From assembly GCF_000018885.1 (NCBI RefSeq), contig NC_010168.1, positions 1,674,001-1,738,000 on the forward strand: a DNA stretch of 64,000 bases, read 5' to 3'. The notes beneath the pieces were generated by a model. That model did not search any database and was not told the DNA's origin. It was given only the letters and a program-made list of their open reading frames with translations. This document shows, piece after piece, positions 9,458-18,886 of the stretch (its first letter is position 1; every line of letters begins with the position of its first letter). The position numbers and the translations under genes were made by a program. Origin of the DNA: Renibacterium salmoninarum ATCC 33209 (lineage in GTDB: Bacteria > Actinomycetota > Actinomycetes > Actinomycetales > Micrococcaceae).

Positions 9458-10687
9458 TTAGTCAGGCAGAATCTCCCGCACCACGGCATCTGCCATAAAC
9501 CGGCCCTGCAAGGTAAGTCTCAGCACACCGGCAAAGGCCGCCGCGGGTTCCACCCGCTCTCGCGCAATCAACCCCGCAACAGCTCGCCGTCCTGATTCAG
9601 CTAGTGACGATACTGAAACACCATCGGCCAGTCTGGTTGCCAACATAATGCGCTCTAGTTCTCGCGTGGAGCTATCCAAGATTTCGCGGCCGGCGGCCGG
9701 GGATACTTCGGTTTGCAGACGTTGTGCATAAGCAATCGGATGTTTCACATTCCACCAACGGACGCCGCCGATATGTGAATGTGCCCCTGGACCGATGCCC
9801 CACCAATCGTCGCCACGCCAATAAGCAAGATTATGTTGGCAGGCGTCTTCAGGAGTGCGGGCCCAGTTGCTGACTTCATACCAGTGCAGTCCTGCCGCAA
9901 CCAGAAGCTCGTCAGCAAGCGCGTATTTGTCCGCGTGATCGTCATCATCAATCATTGGCACTTCACCGCGACGAATCTGGGCCGCCAGCTTGGTGCCGTC
10001 TTCAATAATGAGCGCATAAGCCGAAATGTGGTCGGGCTGATAACTCAGCGCGGCCTCCACGGAGCTGCGCCAATCTTCAAGCGACTCTCCCGGTGTGCCA
10101 TAAATCAGATCGATGCTTACTTTCAAGCCGGCTTCGCGTGCCCAAGCAACAGCTTGCGAAACCCGCTCCGGACGATGCGTGCGATCCAGGACTTTCAGAA
10201 CCTTCGGAACTGCCGACTGCATGCCAAAGGACACCCTAGTGAATCCTGCCTGGGCTAACTCCTGTAACGACTCCCGCGTGACCGAATCCGGATTAGCTTC
10301 TGTGGTTACTTCAGCTCCTGGCATCAGCCCCCAGCGCCCGACGGCGGCGCGAAGCATCGCGGCCAAATCAGCGGCCGGCAGTAGCGTTGGGGTACCGCCA
10401 CCGAAAAAGACCGTGCTCAGTTTGCGTGCTGGCAACCCAGATTTATCCATTGCCCGAGCAGCAAACTCAATTTCACTAATTGCCGTGCCGGAATAGGCCG
10501 CTTGAGAGGCGCCGCCGCCAAGCTCGATCGCGGTGTAAGTATTGAAATCGCAATACCCGCAACGCACAGCGCAGAACGGTATGTGCGCATAGAGGCCAAA
10601 GCCCCGCTCCGCTACCCCGGCTAACACCTGCTCCGGGAGTAAACCGTCTTCCGGAGCAGGCTCGCCATCAGGAAGAGTGCTTGGCAT
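9458..10687 (-). CDS. hemW: Radical SAM heme chaperone HemW
   Basis: HemW is a radical-SAM protein related to oxygen-independent coproporphyrinogen oxidase that binds heme and inserts it into target proteins; members are often labelled HemN-like. The 409-residue sequence carries IPFCAVRCGYCDFNT near residue 36, giving the CxxxCxxC iron-sulfur site without the extra Cys typical of HemN. FFGGGTPTLL follows near 94. The C-terminal HemN domain is present. It lies 11 bases after lepA, the usual lepA-hemW-hrcA-dnaJ order. It may not make coproporphyrin itself. Confidence 0.92.
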   Translation of the reverse strand: MPSTLPDGEPAPEDGLLPEQVLAGVAERGFGLYAHIPFCAVRCGYCDFNTYTAIELGGGASQAAYSGTAISEIEFAARAMDKSGLPARKLSTVFFGGGTPTLLPAADLAAMLRAAVGRWGLMPGAEVTTEANPDSVTRESLQELAQAGFTRVSFGMQSAVPKVLKVLDRTHRPERVSQAVAWAREAGLKVSIDLIYGTPGESLEDWRSSVEAALSYQPDHISAYALIIEDGTKLAAQIRRGEVPMIDDDDHADKYALADELLVAAGLHWYEVSNWARTPEDACQHNLAYWRGDDWWGIGPGAHSHIGGVRWWNVKHPIAYAQRLQTEVSPAAGREILDSSTRELERIMLATRLADGVSVSSLAESGRRAVAGLIARERVEPAAAFAGVLRLTLQGRFMADAVVREILPD

Positions 10688-10698
10688 GGCTCAGTTCG

Positions 10699-12555
10699 TC
10701 ATTTCTTTGCTTTGTCTTTACTGGACTCGTCAGAAGATAACGCCGCAATGAAAGCTTCTTGCGGAACCTCAACCCGGCCCACCATCTTCATGCGCTTCTT
10801 GCCCTCTTTTTGCTTCTCCAGCAACTTCCGCTTACGGGTAATATCGCCGCCGTAACACTTTGCCAGCACGTCCTTGCGGATTGCCCGAATACTTTCGCGG
10901 GCAATGATCCGAGCACCGATCGCAGCTTGAATCGGTACCTCAAATTGTTGCCGAGGAATGAGCTCACGCAATTTCCCCGTCATCATCACACCGTAGGCAT
11001 AAGCCTTATCTCGGTGTGTGATCGCGCTGAACGCATCCACTTGTTCGCCCTGGAGCAAAATATCGACCTTGACCAGATCCGAGACCTGATCGCCGTCGGC
11101 CTTCCAGTCCAGCGAGCCGTAGCCGCGAGTTTTGGATTTTAGAATGTCAAAGAAGTCGAAAACAATTTCGGCCAGTGGCAGCCGGTAACGGATTTCAACC
11201 CGATCTTCAGATAAGTAATCCATTCCGCCCATCACGCCCCGGCGGCTTTGGCAGAGTTCCATAATGGCGCCCACGAACTCATTCGGCGCCAAGATGGTGG
11301 CCGAAACCATCGGTTCATGCACCTCAGCGATCTTGCCAACCGGATACTCGCTCGGGTTGGTCACCTTTACCGTCTTCTTATCCTCGAGCGTCACTTCGTA
11401 TTCAACGTTAGGCGCAGTGGAGATCAGATCAAGGTTGTATTCGCGCTCTAGACGCTCCCTGGTGATTTCTAGGTGCAGTAACCCCAGGAAGCCAACCCGG
11501 AATCCGAATCCCAGAGCAGCAGACGTCTCAGGCTCATAAACCAATGCTGCGTCGTTGAGCGTGAACTTGTCCAACGCGTCACGTAGCACCGGATAGTCAG
11601 CGCCATCCATCGGATACAAACCCGAAAAGACCATCGGTTTCGGATCCTCATAACCGCCTAATGACTCCGCGGCCGGCTTGGCCAGGTTGGTGACAGTGTC
11701 GCCAACCTTAGATTGACGAACGTCCTTCACCCCGGTGATGAGATAGCCGACCTCGCCAACGCCAAGCCCCTTCGACGGAGTTGGTTCGGGCGAGCTGACG
11801 CCGATCTCTAAGAGCTCGTGGCTCGCTCTAGTTGACATCATCTGGATCCGCTCGCGTGGGCTCAGAGTCCCGTCCACAACGCGAACATAGGTAACCACAC
11901 CGCGGTAAGTGTCATAGACAGAATCAAAGATCATTGCACGGGCCGGCGCATTCGGATCGCCGACGGGTGGCGGAAGATCGCGAACGATCTTGTCCAGCAA
12001 AGCGTCAACGCCTGCGCCAGTTTTGCCCGAAACCAAGAGTACGTCTTTCGGGTCGCAGCCAATCAAACCTGCGAGCTCCGCGGCATACTTTTCCGGTTGC
12101 GCAGCGGGCAAATCAATTTTGTTGAGCACCGGGATGATGGTGAGGTTGTTTTCCATCGCCAGGTAGAGATTCGCCAATGTCTGGGCTTCAATGCCTTGTG
12201 CGGCATCTACCAGCAGAATCGCGCCCTCACAGGCGGCCAATGACCGGGAAACTTCATAAGTGAAGTCGACGTGGCCTGGGGTGTCGATCATGTTCAGGCA
12301 AAATGCCTCGCCATCAACTTCCCAGGGAATGCGCACGGCTTGCGACTTGATGGTGATGCCTCGTTCGCGCTCAATGTCCATCCGGTCCAGGTACTGGGCC
12401 TTCATATCGCGCTGTTCGACGACGCCGGTCAGCTGCAGCATCCGGTCCGCAAGAGTGGACTTCCCGTGGTCGATGTGAGCGATGATGCAGAAGTTCCTGA
12501 TGATCGCCGGATCGGTCGCGGCGGGCACCGGGGCGGTGCGGGCCATGGGTGACAC
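10699..12555 (-). CDS. lepA: Elongation factor 4 (LepA)
   Basis: LepA is a ribosome-associated translational GTPase implicated in back-translocation and 30S biogenesis. The GTPase domain has [15 protein letters not shown] (G1), [10 protein letters not shown] (switch I), DTPGHVDF (G3) and NKIDLPAA (G4). The LepA-specific C-terminal domain ends in a basic tail ([21 protein letters not shown]). The GTG at 12555 is preferred because GAGGAA lies eight bases upstream; the longer frame from 12570 would include that site. Length is about 618 residues. hemW follows directly. Confidence 0.95.
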   Translation of the reverse strand: MSPMARTAPVPAATDPAIIRNFCIIAHIDHGKSTLADRMLQLTGVVEQRDMKAQYLDRMDIERERGITIKSQAVRIPWEVDGEAFCLNMIDTPGHVDFTYEVSRSLAACEGAILLVDAAQGIEAQTLANLYLAMENNLTIIPVLNKIDLPAAQPEKYAAELAGLIGCDPKDVLLVSGKTGAGVDALLDKIVRDLPPPVGDPNAPARAMIFDSVYDTYRGVVTYVRVVDGTLSPRERIQMMSTRASHELLEIGVSSPEPTPSKGLGVGEVGYLITGVKDVRQSKVGDTVTNLAKPAAESLGGYEDPKPMVFSGLYPMDGADYPVLRDALDKFTLNDAALVYEPETSAALGFGFRVGFLGLLHLEITRERLEREYNLDLISTAPNVEYEVTLEDKKTVKVTNPSEYPVGKIAEVHEPMVSATILAPNEFVGAIMELCQSRRGVMGGMDYLSEDRVEIRYRLPLAEIVFDFFDILKSKTRGYGSLDWKADGDQVSDLVKVDILLQGEQVDAFSAITHRDKAYAYGVMMTGKLRELIPRQQFEVPIQAAIGARIIARESIRAIRKDVLAKCYGGDITRKRKLLEKQKEGKKRMKMVGRVEVPQEAFIAALSSDESSKDKAKK

Positions 12556-12689
12556 TGGATGGTTCCTCACTGTTGACGGGCATACCCGCGCGCGTGCTCT
12601 GCGCGGGAGGCAAATTCAATTCTCCCATGCCGAAGCCTTCCCGCGCGCATTGGCTGTTCAATGGTTCGGTCTCGGCCTAATCTGGTGGC

Positions 12690-13094
12690 ATGGAAGACTA
12701 CCGGGGTGACGGAGTTGTTGACTACGCACCAAAGCCCGATGGCAAACCAGACACCGGCGAAATCGTCTGGACCTGGGTCGCTTTTGAAGACGAGCCAGGC
12801 CAAGGCAAAGACCGGCCGGTGCTCTTGATCGGCCACGATGGACCTTGGCTGCTTGGGCTCATGCTGACCAGCAAGGACCATGTTCAGGGCAGTGCTGTTG
12901 AACCAGACTCCGGACGCGACTACGTAGACGTTGGCTCCGGAACGTGGGATGCCAAGCAACGACCCAGCGAGGCTAGAGTTGATCGCATCTTGCGAATTGA
13001 TCCGGAAAAAATCAGACGTGAAGGCTCGGTTCTTTCGGCCCAGGAGTTTCAAGGCGTCGCCGAGGCATTACGACGTCGACACGGCTGGCGATGA
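12690..13094 (+). CDS. MazF/PemK-like protein without visible antitoxin
   Basis: This 134-residue protein resembles the actinobacterial PemK/MazF-like family. It has GEIVWTWVAFEDEPGQGKDRPVLLIG (residues about 24-49), with the conserved strand and Arg-Pro-Val motif of the fold, and a C-terminal helical part. MazF/PemK toxins are mRNA endonucleases. No antitoxin gene flanks it: lepA is divergent upstream and rpsT follows after 180 bases. Solitary relatives are conserved at this spot in Arthrobacter-type genomes as far as I recall, so a housekeeping role is as likely as a toxin role. Confidence 0.78.
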   Translation: MEDYRGDGVVDYAPKPDGKPDTGEIVWTWVAFEDEPGQGKDRPVLLIGHDGPWLLGLMLTSKDHVQGSAVEPDSGRDYVDVGSGTWDAKQRPSEARVDRILRIDPEKIRREGSVLSAQEFQGVAEALRRRHGWR

Positions 13095-13275
13095 CTTTAG
13101 CGGCTAGCTGCGTACGGAAACCGGAAGTTCTGCTAAACTTGTTTGCTGTGTGTCCGCGCAGGTCGGCGGGCACGACGGACCAGCCTGACGTTCACCGAAA
13201 TCGAGTTTCCCCACTCTGTCAACGGTTGGTCCAACGCCCTCTAGACCAATTCCGCTTTATACAGAGAGTTCACAC

Positions 13276-13542
13276 GTGGCTAATATTAAGTCCCAAAAGA
13301 AGCGCATTCTTACCAACGAGAAGGCTCGCCTGCGTAACAACGCAGTCAAGTCCGAGTTGAAGACGGCCGTTCGCGCCGTCAACCAGGCTGTTGAAGCCGG
13401 GAACAAAGAGACTGCCGGCGAAGCTTTGGTCCACGCCAGCCGCAAGCTGGATAAGGCTGTCAGCAAGGGTGTCATCCACTCGAACCAGGCAGCAAACCGC
13501 AAGTCCGCGATTTCTAAGAAAGTCAGTGCGCTGAAAGGCTAA
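13276..13542 (+). CDS. rpsT: 30S ribosomal protein S20
   Basis: S20 binds the 5' domain and helix 44 of 16S rRNA early in 30S assembly. The 88-residue, strongly basic all-alpha protein begins [20 protein letters not shown] after a GTG start with GAGAG upstream. Non-ATG starts are common for this self-regulated gene. It stands alone between a MazF-like gene and a strong terminator, opposite holA, a common arrangement. Confidence 0.97.
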   Translation: MANIKSQKKRILTNEKARLRNNAVKSELKTAVRAVNQAVEAGNKETAGEALVHASRKLDKAVSKGVIHSNQAANRKSAISKKVSALKG

Positions 13543-13555
13543 TTGAATTTTTTTG

Positions 13556-13590
13556 CTGTGGCCGGTCCTTCGGGGCCGGCCACAGTTGTT
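13556..13590 (+). terminator. Rho-independent terminator of rpsT
   Basis: A 13-base-pair stem (CTGTGGCCGGTCC with GGGCCGGCCACAG, one G-T pair) closes a TTCG tetraloop, followed by TTGTTT. T-rich sequence on the other side (TTTTTTT read as A on the minus strand) means it acts mainly on the plus strand. It separates rpsT from the convergent esterase pseudogene. Confidence 0.85.
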
Positions 13591-13638
13591 TAACAATTGC
13601 TAACCCCTAGGTCACAAAGCTATTGCTGCGGTGGCCCT

Positions 13639-15103
13639 TCAGCTGAAATGTCTGATCTGTACACCAGGGTTCGCCGCATACTTCGGCCAATAAGGTAGAC
13701 CGCCCCCTTGAGGAGCGCCGGATGAGACGAACGCGGCAAGCGCACCGGCAAACGACTGCCAGAGTTTCTCTGTGCGCCCATTTTGTTGCCCAAGCATCGG
13801 ACTGCTTTGATAGCTAGAGAACGTTCCGAAGAGGAACGGAAGCTCACCACAATGTGTGGCACCAAGGTTGGCAACATCCGGTTCCGGAACAAAATCCCAC
13901 TGGTAGATGAAGGTCTTTCTGCGGCTCTTTGAGGGGTGATCAGCAAGCGCCATCATGCCGTTTCGAAAATACAGCCCAGTTCCAACTTCGGCGAGAATCT
14001 GCAAAGGTGTTGCCGTTGCATGCTGCGCTTCGTAGCTTCGATAGGAATCTTGTGCACTCTCGCCAGCTCTGGTCGCCAACAGATTCAACACCATCTCTCG
14101 GTCGAGGGACTGAAGACGCTCATCGAAATTGAGAAAGGCGGTCATTTCATCCCGAGTGCAACCAATCAGTAACTCTTTGCCATCTAACAGACCTTCTTGC
14201 AGCGCTTTGTCCCGAGCCAAGGGCATACCCGGGCCACCAAACACTGGGTACATGGGCGGCGCAATTTGACCGGGCACGGCCCGATCCATTGCCAGCTTCG
14301 AATATGCGGACAACAACCTTTCAGCCGGAAGTTCGCGCAGCTCTTTGCCGAGGTTAGCGCCTCGCTCAACACCCAGAATTCTCAAGTAAGCGCTGGTGGT
14401 TTCAGCAGCGAGTATCGGATCTAGTGCATCTAGCCACCCAAGGATTACTCTGCGCGATTACCCGGCGGATCATGTGCGCGCTTTCCGGATTGAGCGCTAG
14501 CTGAAAGGCAGCGAACGCGCCAGCAGATTGTCCGCCAACGGTCACAGCTTGGCTATCGCCACCGAAAGCGGCGATATTTTCGCGCACCCAACGAAGCACA
14601 GCTATTTGGTCTTGCGTGCCAAGGTTCTCCGCACAAATCTCGGGGCACCAAAGGTTTCCTAGTGCACCGAGTCGGTAGTTTGCCGTGACCACGACAATAT
14701 TTCCCAGTTCGGCCAGCCGAGCGCCGTCGTACCAGTCCCAGCCGCCGGAGCCGCTGCTGAATCCGCCGCCATGGAACCAAACGAGCACTGGTAGTGCTGA
14801 TCGCTCGCCCGCGAAATCGCTGGGCGACCAGACATTTACCGTGAGTGATTCATCCTCATCCCAGCGCGCCGTGCGCGAGCCCATGACTAATTCTAGCCGT
14901 GAGGGCCCTTGAGGCACCGAGGGTCCGGCATGCACCGCTTCTCTTAGCTGGTTCCAACTGGTATGCGGTTGCGGTGGCGCAAACCGAAGGTCTCCCACCG
15001 GAGAGGCAGCATAAGGAATTCCACGAAAAGCGGCAACCGCACCTTGCACAACGCCTCGGACCGGACCGCTTGTGGTTGCAGCTATGGGTTGTTCCAAGGT
15101 CAT
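13639..15103 (-). pseudogene. Type B carboxylesterase, frameshifted
   Basis: Two frames form one alpha/beta-hydrolase of the carboxylesterase type B family, about 488 residues. The first (from 15103) has the oxyanion loop WFHGGGFSSGS and nucleophile GGQSAGAF, and runs to RRVIAQSNPW before going out of frame and stopping at 14402. The second frame continues LDALDPILAAETTSAYLRILGV to 13639. The shift lies near 14431-14441; dropping one T (or adding two bases) rejoins them as SNPGWLDALDP. The truncated product keeps the catalytic Ser but loses the acidic and His members, so it should be inactive. Original substrate unknown. Confidence 0.88.
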
Positions 15104-15139
15104 TTTTCCGCTTTCGTCAAGCTCACACTTGAGGTTGGA

Positions 15140-16153
15140 TTAGCGTCCTCTTGCTGCCGTCGCGATAATTGTGACGGCACGTTCGACTGCATAGATGGGA
15201 TCTCGCGCGGCACCTTTGACTTGTGCGTCGGCCATCGCCAATGCTCGCACTGCTTCCGCTAAGCCTTCCGAACTCCAGCGTTCTGATTCACGTCTGGCCT
15301 GGTCTACCTGCCAAGGTGCCATGCCTAATTCCTTGGCCAGCCCAGCCGAGCTGCCTCGGAGTCCATGAACTTTTGCCACTGCCCGGACTTTCATCGCCAA
15401 CGCCGCGACAAGTGGAACTGGATCGACACCGGTGCTCAACGCATGTCGCAAGCTTGACAAAGCGACGGCTCCGTTGCCGGCCACCGCAGCATCTGCAACT
15501 TTGAAAGCAGTAGCTTCGACCCGCCGACCGTAGTACTTATCAACTAGCTCAGCACTAATAGGACCATCGACATCGGAAAGTAGTTGCGAGCAAGCAGCCG
15601 CCAATTCAGAGAGCTGGGAACCAAGAGCACTCACCAGAGCCCGGACAGCTTCGGTAGCTATTCGTCGGCCCGCTGTCCGAAATTCAGCGTTGACGAAATC
15701 TGCCTTTTCAGCATCTTTCTTCAAGGGTTGGCATTCAACGACTGGCACACCCGCAGCTTTGAGTGCATCAAGCAGCTTTTTGCCTCGGGCTCCCCCACCA
15801 TGATGCAAAACCAAAACACAGTCAGGTTCCGGAGCCGTCAGATAATCAAGCATGTCTGCCAAAAAATCATCATTCATCGAAGCTAGACCGCTGATCTCAA
15901 GCAGCTTCCACTCGCTAAACAACGATGGGCTCGTGGCCAACAACAATTCGCCCGGGGCATAATTGGCCGCGTCTAAGCGAGTCAGTTCCAAATCCGGGTG
16001 CACCTGACGCATATTTGTCCGAACCGCTTCGATAGCGCGGTGGGCGATGTATGCTTCCGGACCTTGGACCAGAATTATTGGCGCGGCGGGAATCTCTCGC
16101 CAACTGACAAGATTGGCTGCCTTCTTCGGAGCGCTACTTTTAGTTGCTGGCAC
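15140..16153 (-). CDS. holA: DNA polymerase III delta subunit
   Basis: HolA is the clamp-loader subunit that opens the beta ring. The 337-residue protein starts at a GTG and shows an N-terminal AAA+-like domain lacking an ATP site (ILVQGPEAYIAHRAIEAVR near 27-46), as usual for delta. The conserved LVLHHGGGARGKKLLDALK region is near 118-136 and a helical collar domain fills the C-terminus. It follows the comEC frame after 53 bases, in the common comEA-comEC-holA order, and faces rpsT. Confidence 0.93.
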   Translation of the reverse strand: MPATKSSAPKKAANLVSWREIPAAPIILVQGPEAYIAHRAIEAVRTNMRQVHPDLELTRLDAANYAPGELLLATSPSLFSEWKLLEISGLASMNDDFLADMLDYLTAPEPDCVLVLHHGGGARGKKLLDALKAAGVPVVECQPLKKDAEKADFVNAEFRTAGRRIATEAVRALVSALGSQLSELAAACSQLLSDVDGPISAELVDKYYGRRVEATAFKVADAAVAGNGAVALSSLRHALSTGVDPVPLVAALAMKVRAVAKVHGLRGSSAGLAKELGMAPWQVDQARRESERWSSEGLAEAVRALAMADAQVKGAARDPIYAVERAVTIIATAARGR

Positions 16154-16206
16154 AGCACAAGCTTGCCATGATGCACCGACAATACGAATTCAATCTCAAA
16201 GCGAAA

Positions 16207-17985
16207 TTAGGCAGGCATACCAAATGCTGTCCTGAGCATCAGCCTTCCGATCACAAAGCCCAAAAATCCACCTGATCCAACACAGATTGGCCAAACGAAT
16301 TGATGCCGCAGTCGAAGAAACCAATTGAGCGTCCGAAGATGAGCAATATTCTGGCCATCGGGATCGGGCAACTTCTCTCTTATTGAGCCGAGAAATAATA
16401 AGAACACGACACTGAGTGAAAAGGCAGCCATGGCAACCACGCCTCCCCATCCCGGTGGCCAAGGCAAAGCCGCTCCCGGAAGTTCCGAAAAAAATCTGGC
16501 GACAGTGGAAACCCAACCCGCCGTCAACCCGGCGACGATAAGCAGCACGCTGGCCAACCAGGGAACAAATATCACGGAGCAGAGCGCTAGCATGCCGAAA
16601 ATCGTGCCTGCAGCAACCACTGGCGCGGCAAGGATATTCGCTGGCAACGTATAGCTAGCGAGTTGAGGCTGGAGCAGCACGATCGCTGGCGAGCAAAACA
16701 ATTGCGCTGAAAGCGGCACCGAAATTGCAGAAGCTAACGAACCGGGCAAGATCGCCGCTAACCATCGCTGCGATGGCACACCAAGTGAGATTAGGCCTAC
16801 CGTGGCTAAGACTGAAAGCAGAAAACTAAAGCTTCCGGCAAGCCAAGGATCTAACAACAGCAGCGCGATAACTGTCAGACTGAGCAATGGGCCGATGCTT
16901 TTCGGTCGACCGCTCAGTAGCGCAACGGCGCCAAGACCCCCCCCATCAGCGCCGCGCGCAAGACACTTGGATCTGGGCCGACCAATGCTACGAACGTCAG
17001 GAGCGCCAGCCCCGAGGCTGTGGCAGCAAGCCATCGCGGTGCGCGAAAGTTTCTGACGAGCAAAATAACTCTGACAAGAACTAATGGTGCAATTGGTCCC
17101 GCTCACTGCAGTGAGGTGAGTTAGCCCAGACGTCCTCATCGACTGCGCCAACTCCGGCGTGAGACCAGATCGATCGCCAAGCACCATACCGGGTAGCAGG
17201 GCACCGGCGTCGGGCCAGAAATCCTTCCATGGCGCGGCCGCAGAACTGTTGAATTGGAACCGAAGCCTAGTTAGCCAGGAAGTTACAGCTTGTTCATCGG
17301 GAAGGATTCGCGGCAAGGTCTTAGGGGTAAATCTCGCAATTACCGGTTCACCGGGATCAACCTTTCTGAGGTTTCCGGCCGCCACTACTGTTTGCCCGGG
17401 TCGAAGCTGAGCCCAAGCTCCAGCTGCTATTGCCGTCAGGTCAGCGTGGCTATCAAACTCCAGGCCATTAATTTTTACGTGCTTAAGCTTCAGCTTTATT
17501 GAGACACGGTCCGATTTCGTCAGCGGCTGCGGCGAATCAGATACCTCCAGTGTGGCAATGATTGAAGATCCCTGGTCAATCGGGTCAATGAGCGGTCCCG
17601 GTACGCGCTGCCAGCTAAGGAGCGCCGAAAACAGCAGAGCAGCAGCGCCGATACCGAGAGTCAAGAGCAACTGATGGCATACTTTCCTCAACCTCTGCGC
17701 CCTCCTCCTCCGCTGCGCAGAGATCAGCTGACTGCCGACAAGGACAATGCCCGCAGCCAAAAGAAAACTACCGAGCAAAGTTATAGCGGCAACCCAGATT
17801 TCTAGCCGAACACCAAGCAACGCCGCAAGCCAACTGACTAAGCTGGCCGGTACTAGGCGCAAATCATGCCAGTTAGATTCGGACCGATTCAGTCCGGGAC
17901 TGCTCTCTCGACCCTGCCAACGACTTCTGACTGATGAGATTGCTTCTCTTGTAAACGCTAGAAAAATTGGTCTTTTGCTCGGCAT
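16207..17985 (-). CDS. comEC: ComEC-like DNA uptake channel, internally frame-scrambled and short
   Basis: This is a 592-codon open frame of ComEC, the membrane channel for transforming DNA. The N-terminal OB-like part and GDRSGLTPELAQSMRTSGLTHLTAVSGTNCTI are normal. After that point, about 50 residues are in the wrong frame. The neighbouring frame reads VLVRVILLVRNFRAPRWLAA and later VGPDPSVLRAALMGG, the true ComEC transmembrane sequence. An extra A near 17083 opens the scrambled patch, and a run of eight C (16937-16944) closes it, after which LGAVALLSGRPKS is correct. The C-terminal metallo-beta-lactamase domain found in many ComEC proteins is absent, and holA follows directly. Probably not functional. 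Confidence 0.85.
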   Translation of the reverse strand: MPSKRPIFLAFTREAISSVRSRWQGRESSPGLNRSESNWHDLRLVPASLVSWLAALLGVRLEIWVAAITLLGSFLLAAGIVLVGSQLISAQRRRRAQRLRKVCHQLLLTLGIGAAALLFSALLSWQRVPGPLIDPIDQGSSIIATLEVSDSPQPLTKSDRVSIKLKLKHVKINGLEFDSHADLTAIAAGAWAQLRPGQTVVAAGNLRKVDPGEPVIARFTPKTLPRILPDEQAVTSWLTRLRFQFNSSAAAPWKDFWPDAGALLPGMVLGDRSGLTPELAQSMRTSGLTHLTAVSGTNCTISSCQSYFARQKLSRTAMACCHSLGAGAPDVRSIGRPRSKCLARGADGGGLGAVALLSGRPKSIGPLLSLTVIALLLLDPWLAGSFSFLLSVLATVGLISLGVPSQRWLAAILPGSLASAISVPLSAQLFCSPAIVLLQPQLASYTLPANILAAPVVAAGTIFGMLALCSVIFVPWLASVLLIVAGLTAGWVSTVARFFSELPGAALPWPPGWGGVVAMAAFSLSVVFLLFLGSIREKLPDPDGQNIAHLRTLNWFLRLRHQFVWPICVGSGGFLGFVIGRLMLRTAFGMPA

Positions 17986-18002
17986 TTAGTCCGCTACCAA
18001 AC

Positions 18003-18809
18003 CTAGATCGTCACCAAAGCGCGAAGTGAGTCAAGCAGCTTGGGTCCAATGCCATCAATCGCGTCTAAGTCATCGATTGCGGAAAACTTGCCATGCTGCG
18101 CTCGCCACTGAACAATTTTCTGAGCCATCTTCGGCCCCACTTTAGGAAGTTCAGCGAGTTGGTCAACGCTGGCCGCATTAATGTTGACTTTGGCAGCTGG
18201 AAATTTACTACTGTTGCTTGCGTTTGGTGAAGCGGCGCCTGTTGTGGTTGCAGGAACTTGACCGGCCTCGATCTGAGCCTGAGTTGGCAGAAATATTTGT
18301 TCGCCATCCGCAAGTTGCGCGGCAAGATTGACCGCGCTGAGCACGGCTAAATCTGTGGCACCGCCGGCAGCGTCAATTGCCTGGAACAGCCTACTCCCGG
18401 AGGCAAGCCTAATAACTCCCGGCCGGGCGACCGCACCAATGACATGCACTACAAGCGCTGAGTCCGTAGTGCTGGCTGCCGTCCCTGATTGACCGGGAGC
18501 CGGTACGGAGATTCTGCTCGAGGCGATTGTTTGTAGCGCGGAAGGCGCATCGCTGCTTGTCCGAATGGCTGTTAGCCACCAAACTGTGCCGCCAATTAGC
18601 ACCGCCAGAACGATTGAAACGACCACGGCCATGGTGCCAATATTTCGGGGCCAACGCCGTTTCGTTCTCGGTGTTGGAACGTCTTCGGACCGCCCGCCCG
18701 AAGGCTCAACAGCAGGACACTCCTGCTCTGAGTCTGCTACCAGCTGTTCTGTTGGGAAGAGCTGAGCGATTCGCTCCGCCATCGCAAGCTGCTTACTCCG
18801 TCTGGCCAT
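18003..18809 (-). CDS. comEA: ComEA-type DNA-binding protein
   Basis: ComEA is the membrane-anchored receptor that binds DNA during uptake. The 268-residue protein has a basic cytoplasmic start, one membrane segment at about 55-77 (MAVVVSIVLAVLIGGTVWWL) and an SLBB-like domain at about 120-180 (VHVIGAVARPGVIRLASGSR). A double helix-hairpin-helix domain is at about 205-268 (VNINAASVDQLAELPKVGPK, then IDDLDAIDGIGPKLLDSLR). It looks intact although its partner comEC, 17 bases downstream, does not; it may persist as a remnant or serve another DNA-binding role. Confidence 0.93.
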   Translation of the reverse strand: MARRSKQLAMAERIAQLFPTEQLVADSEQECPAVEPSGGRSEDVPTPRTKRRWPRNIGTMAVVVSIVLAVLIGGTVWWLTAIRTSSDAPSALQTIASSRISVPAPGQSGTAASTTDSALVVHVIGAVARPGVIRLASGSRLFQAIDAAGGATDLAVLSAVNLAAQLADGEQIFLPTQAQIEAGQVPATTTGAASPNASNSSKFPAAKVNINAASVDQLAELPKVGPKMAQKIVQWRAQHGKFSAIDDLDAIDGIGPKLLDSLRALVTI

Positions 18810-18886
18810 AAAACAGAGGCTAATTCACGGCGATTGCCGCCACCCCAGAATTTCGGGCGACTACCGAAATCTGTACAGAAATCTCA

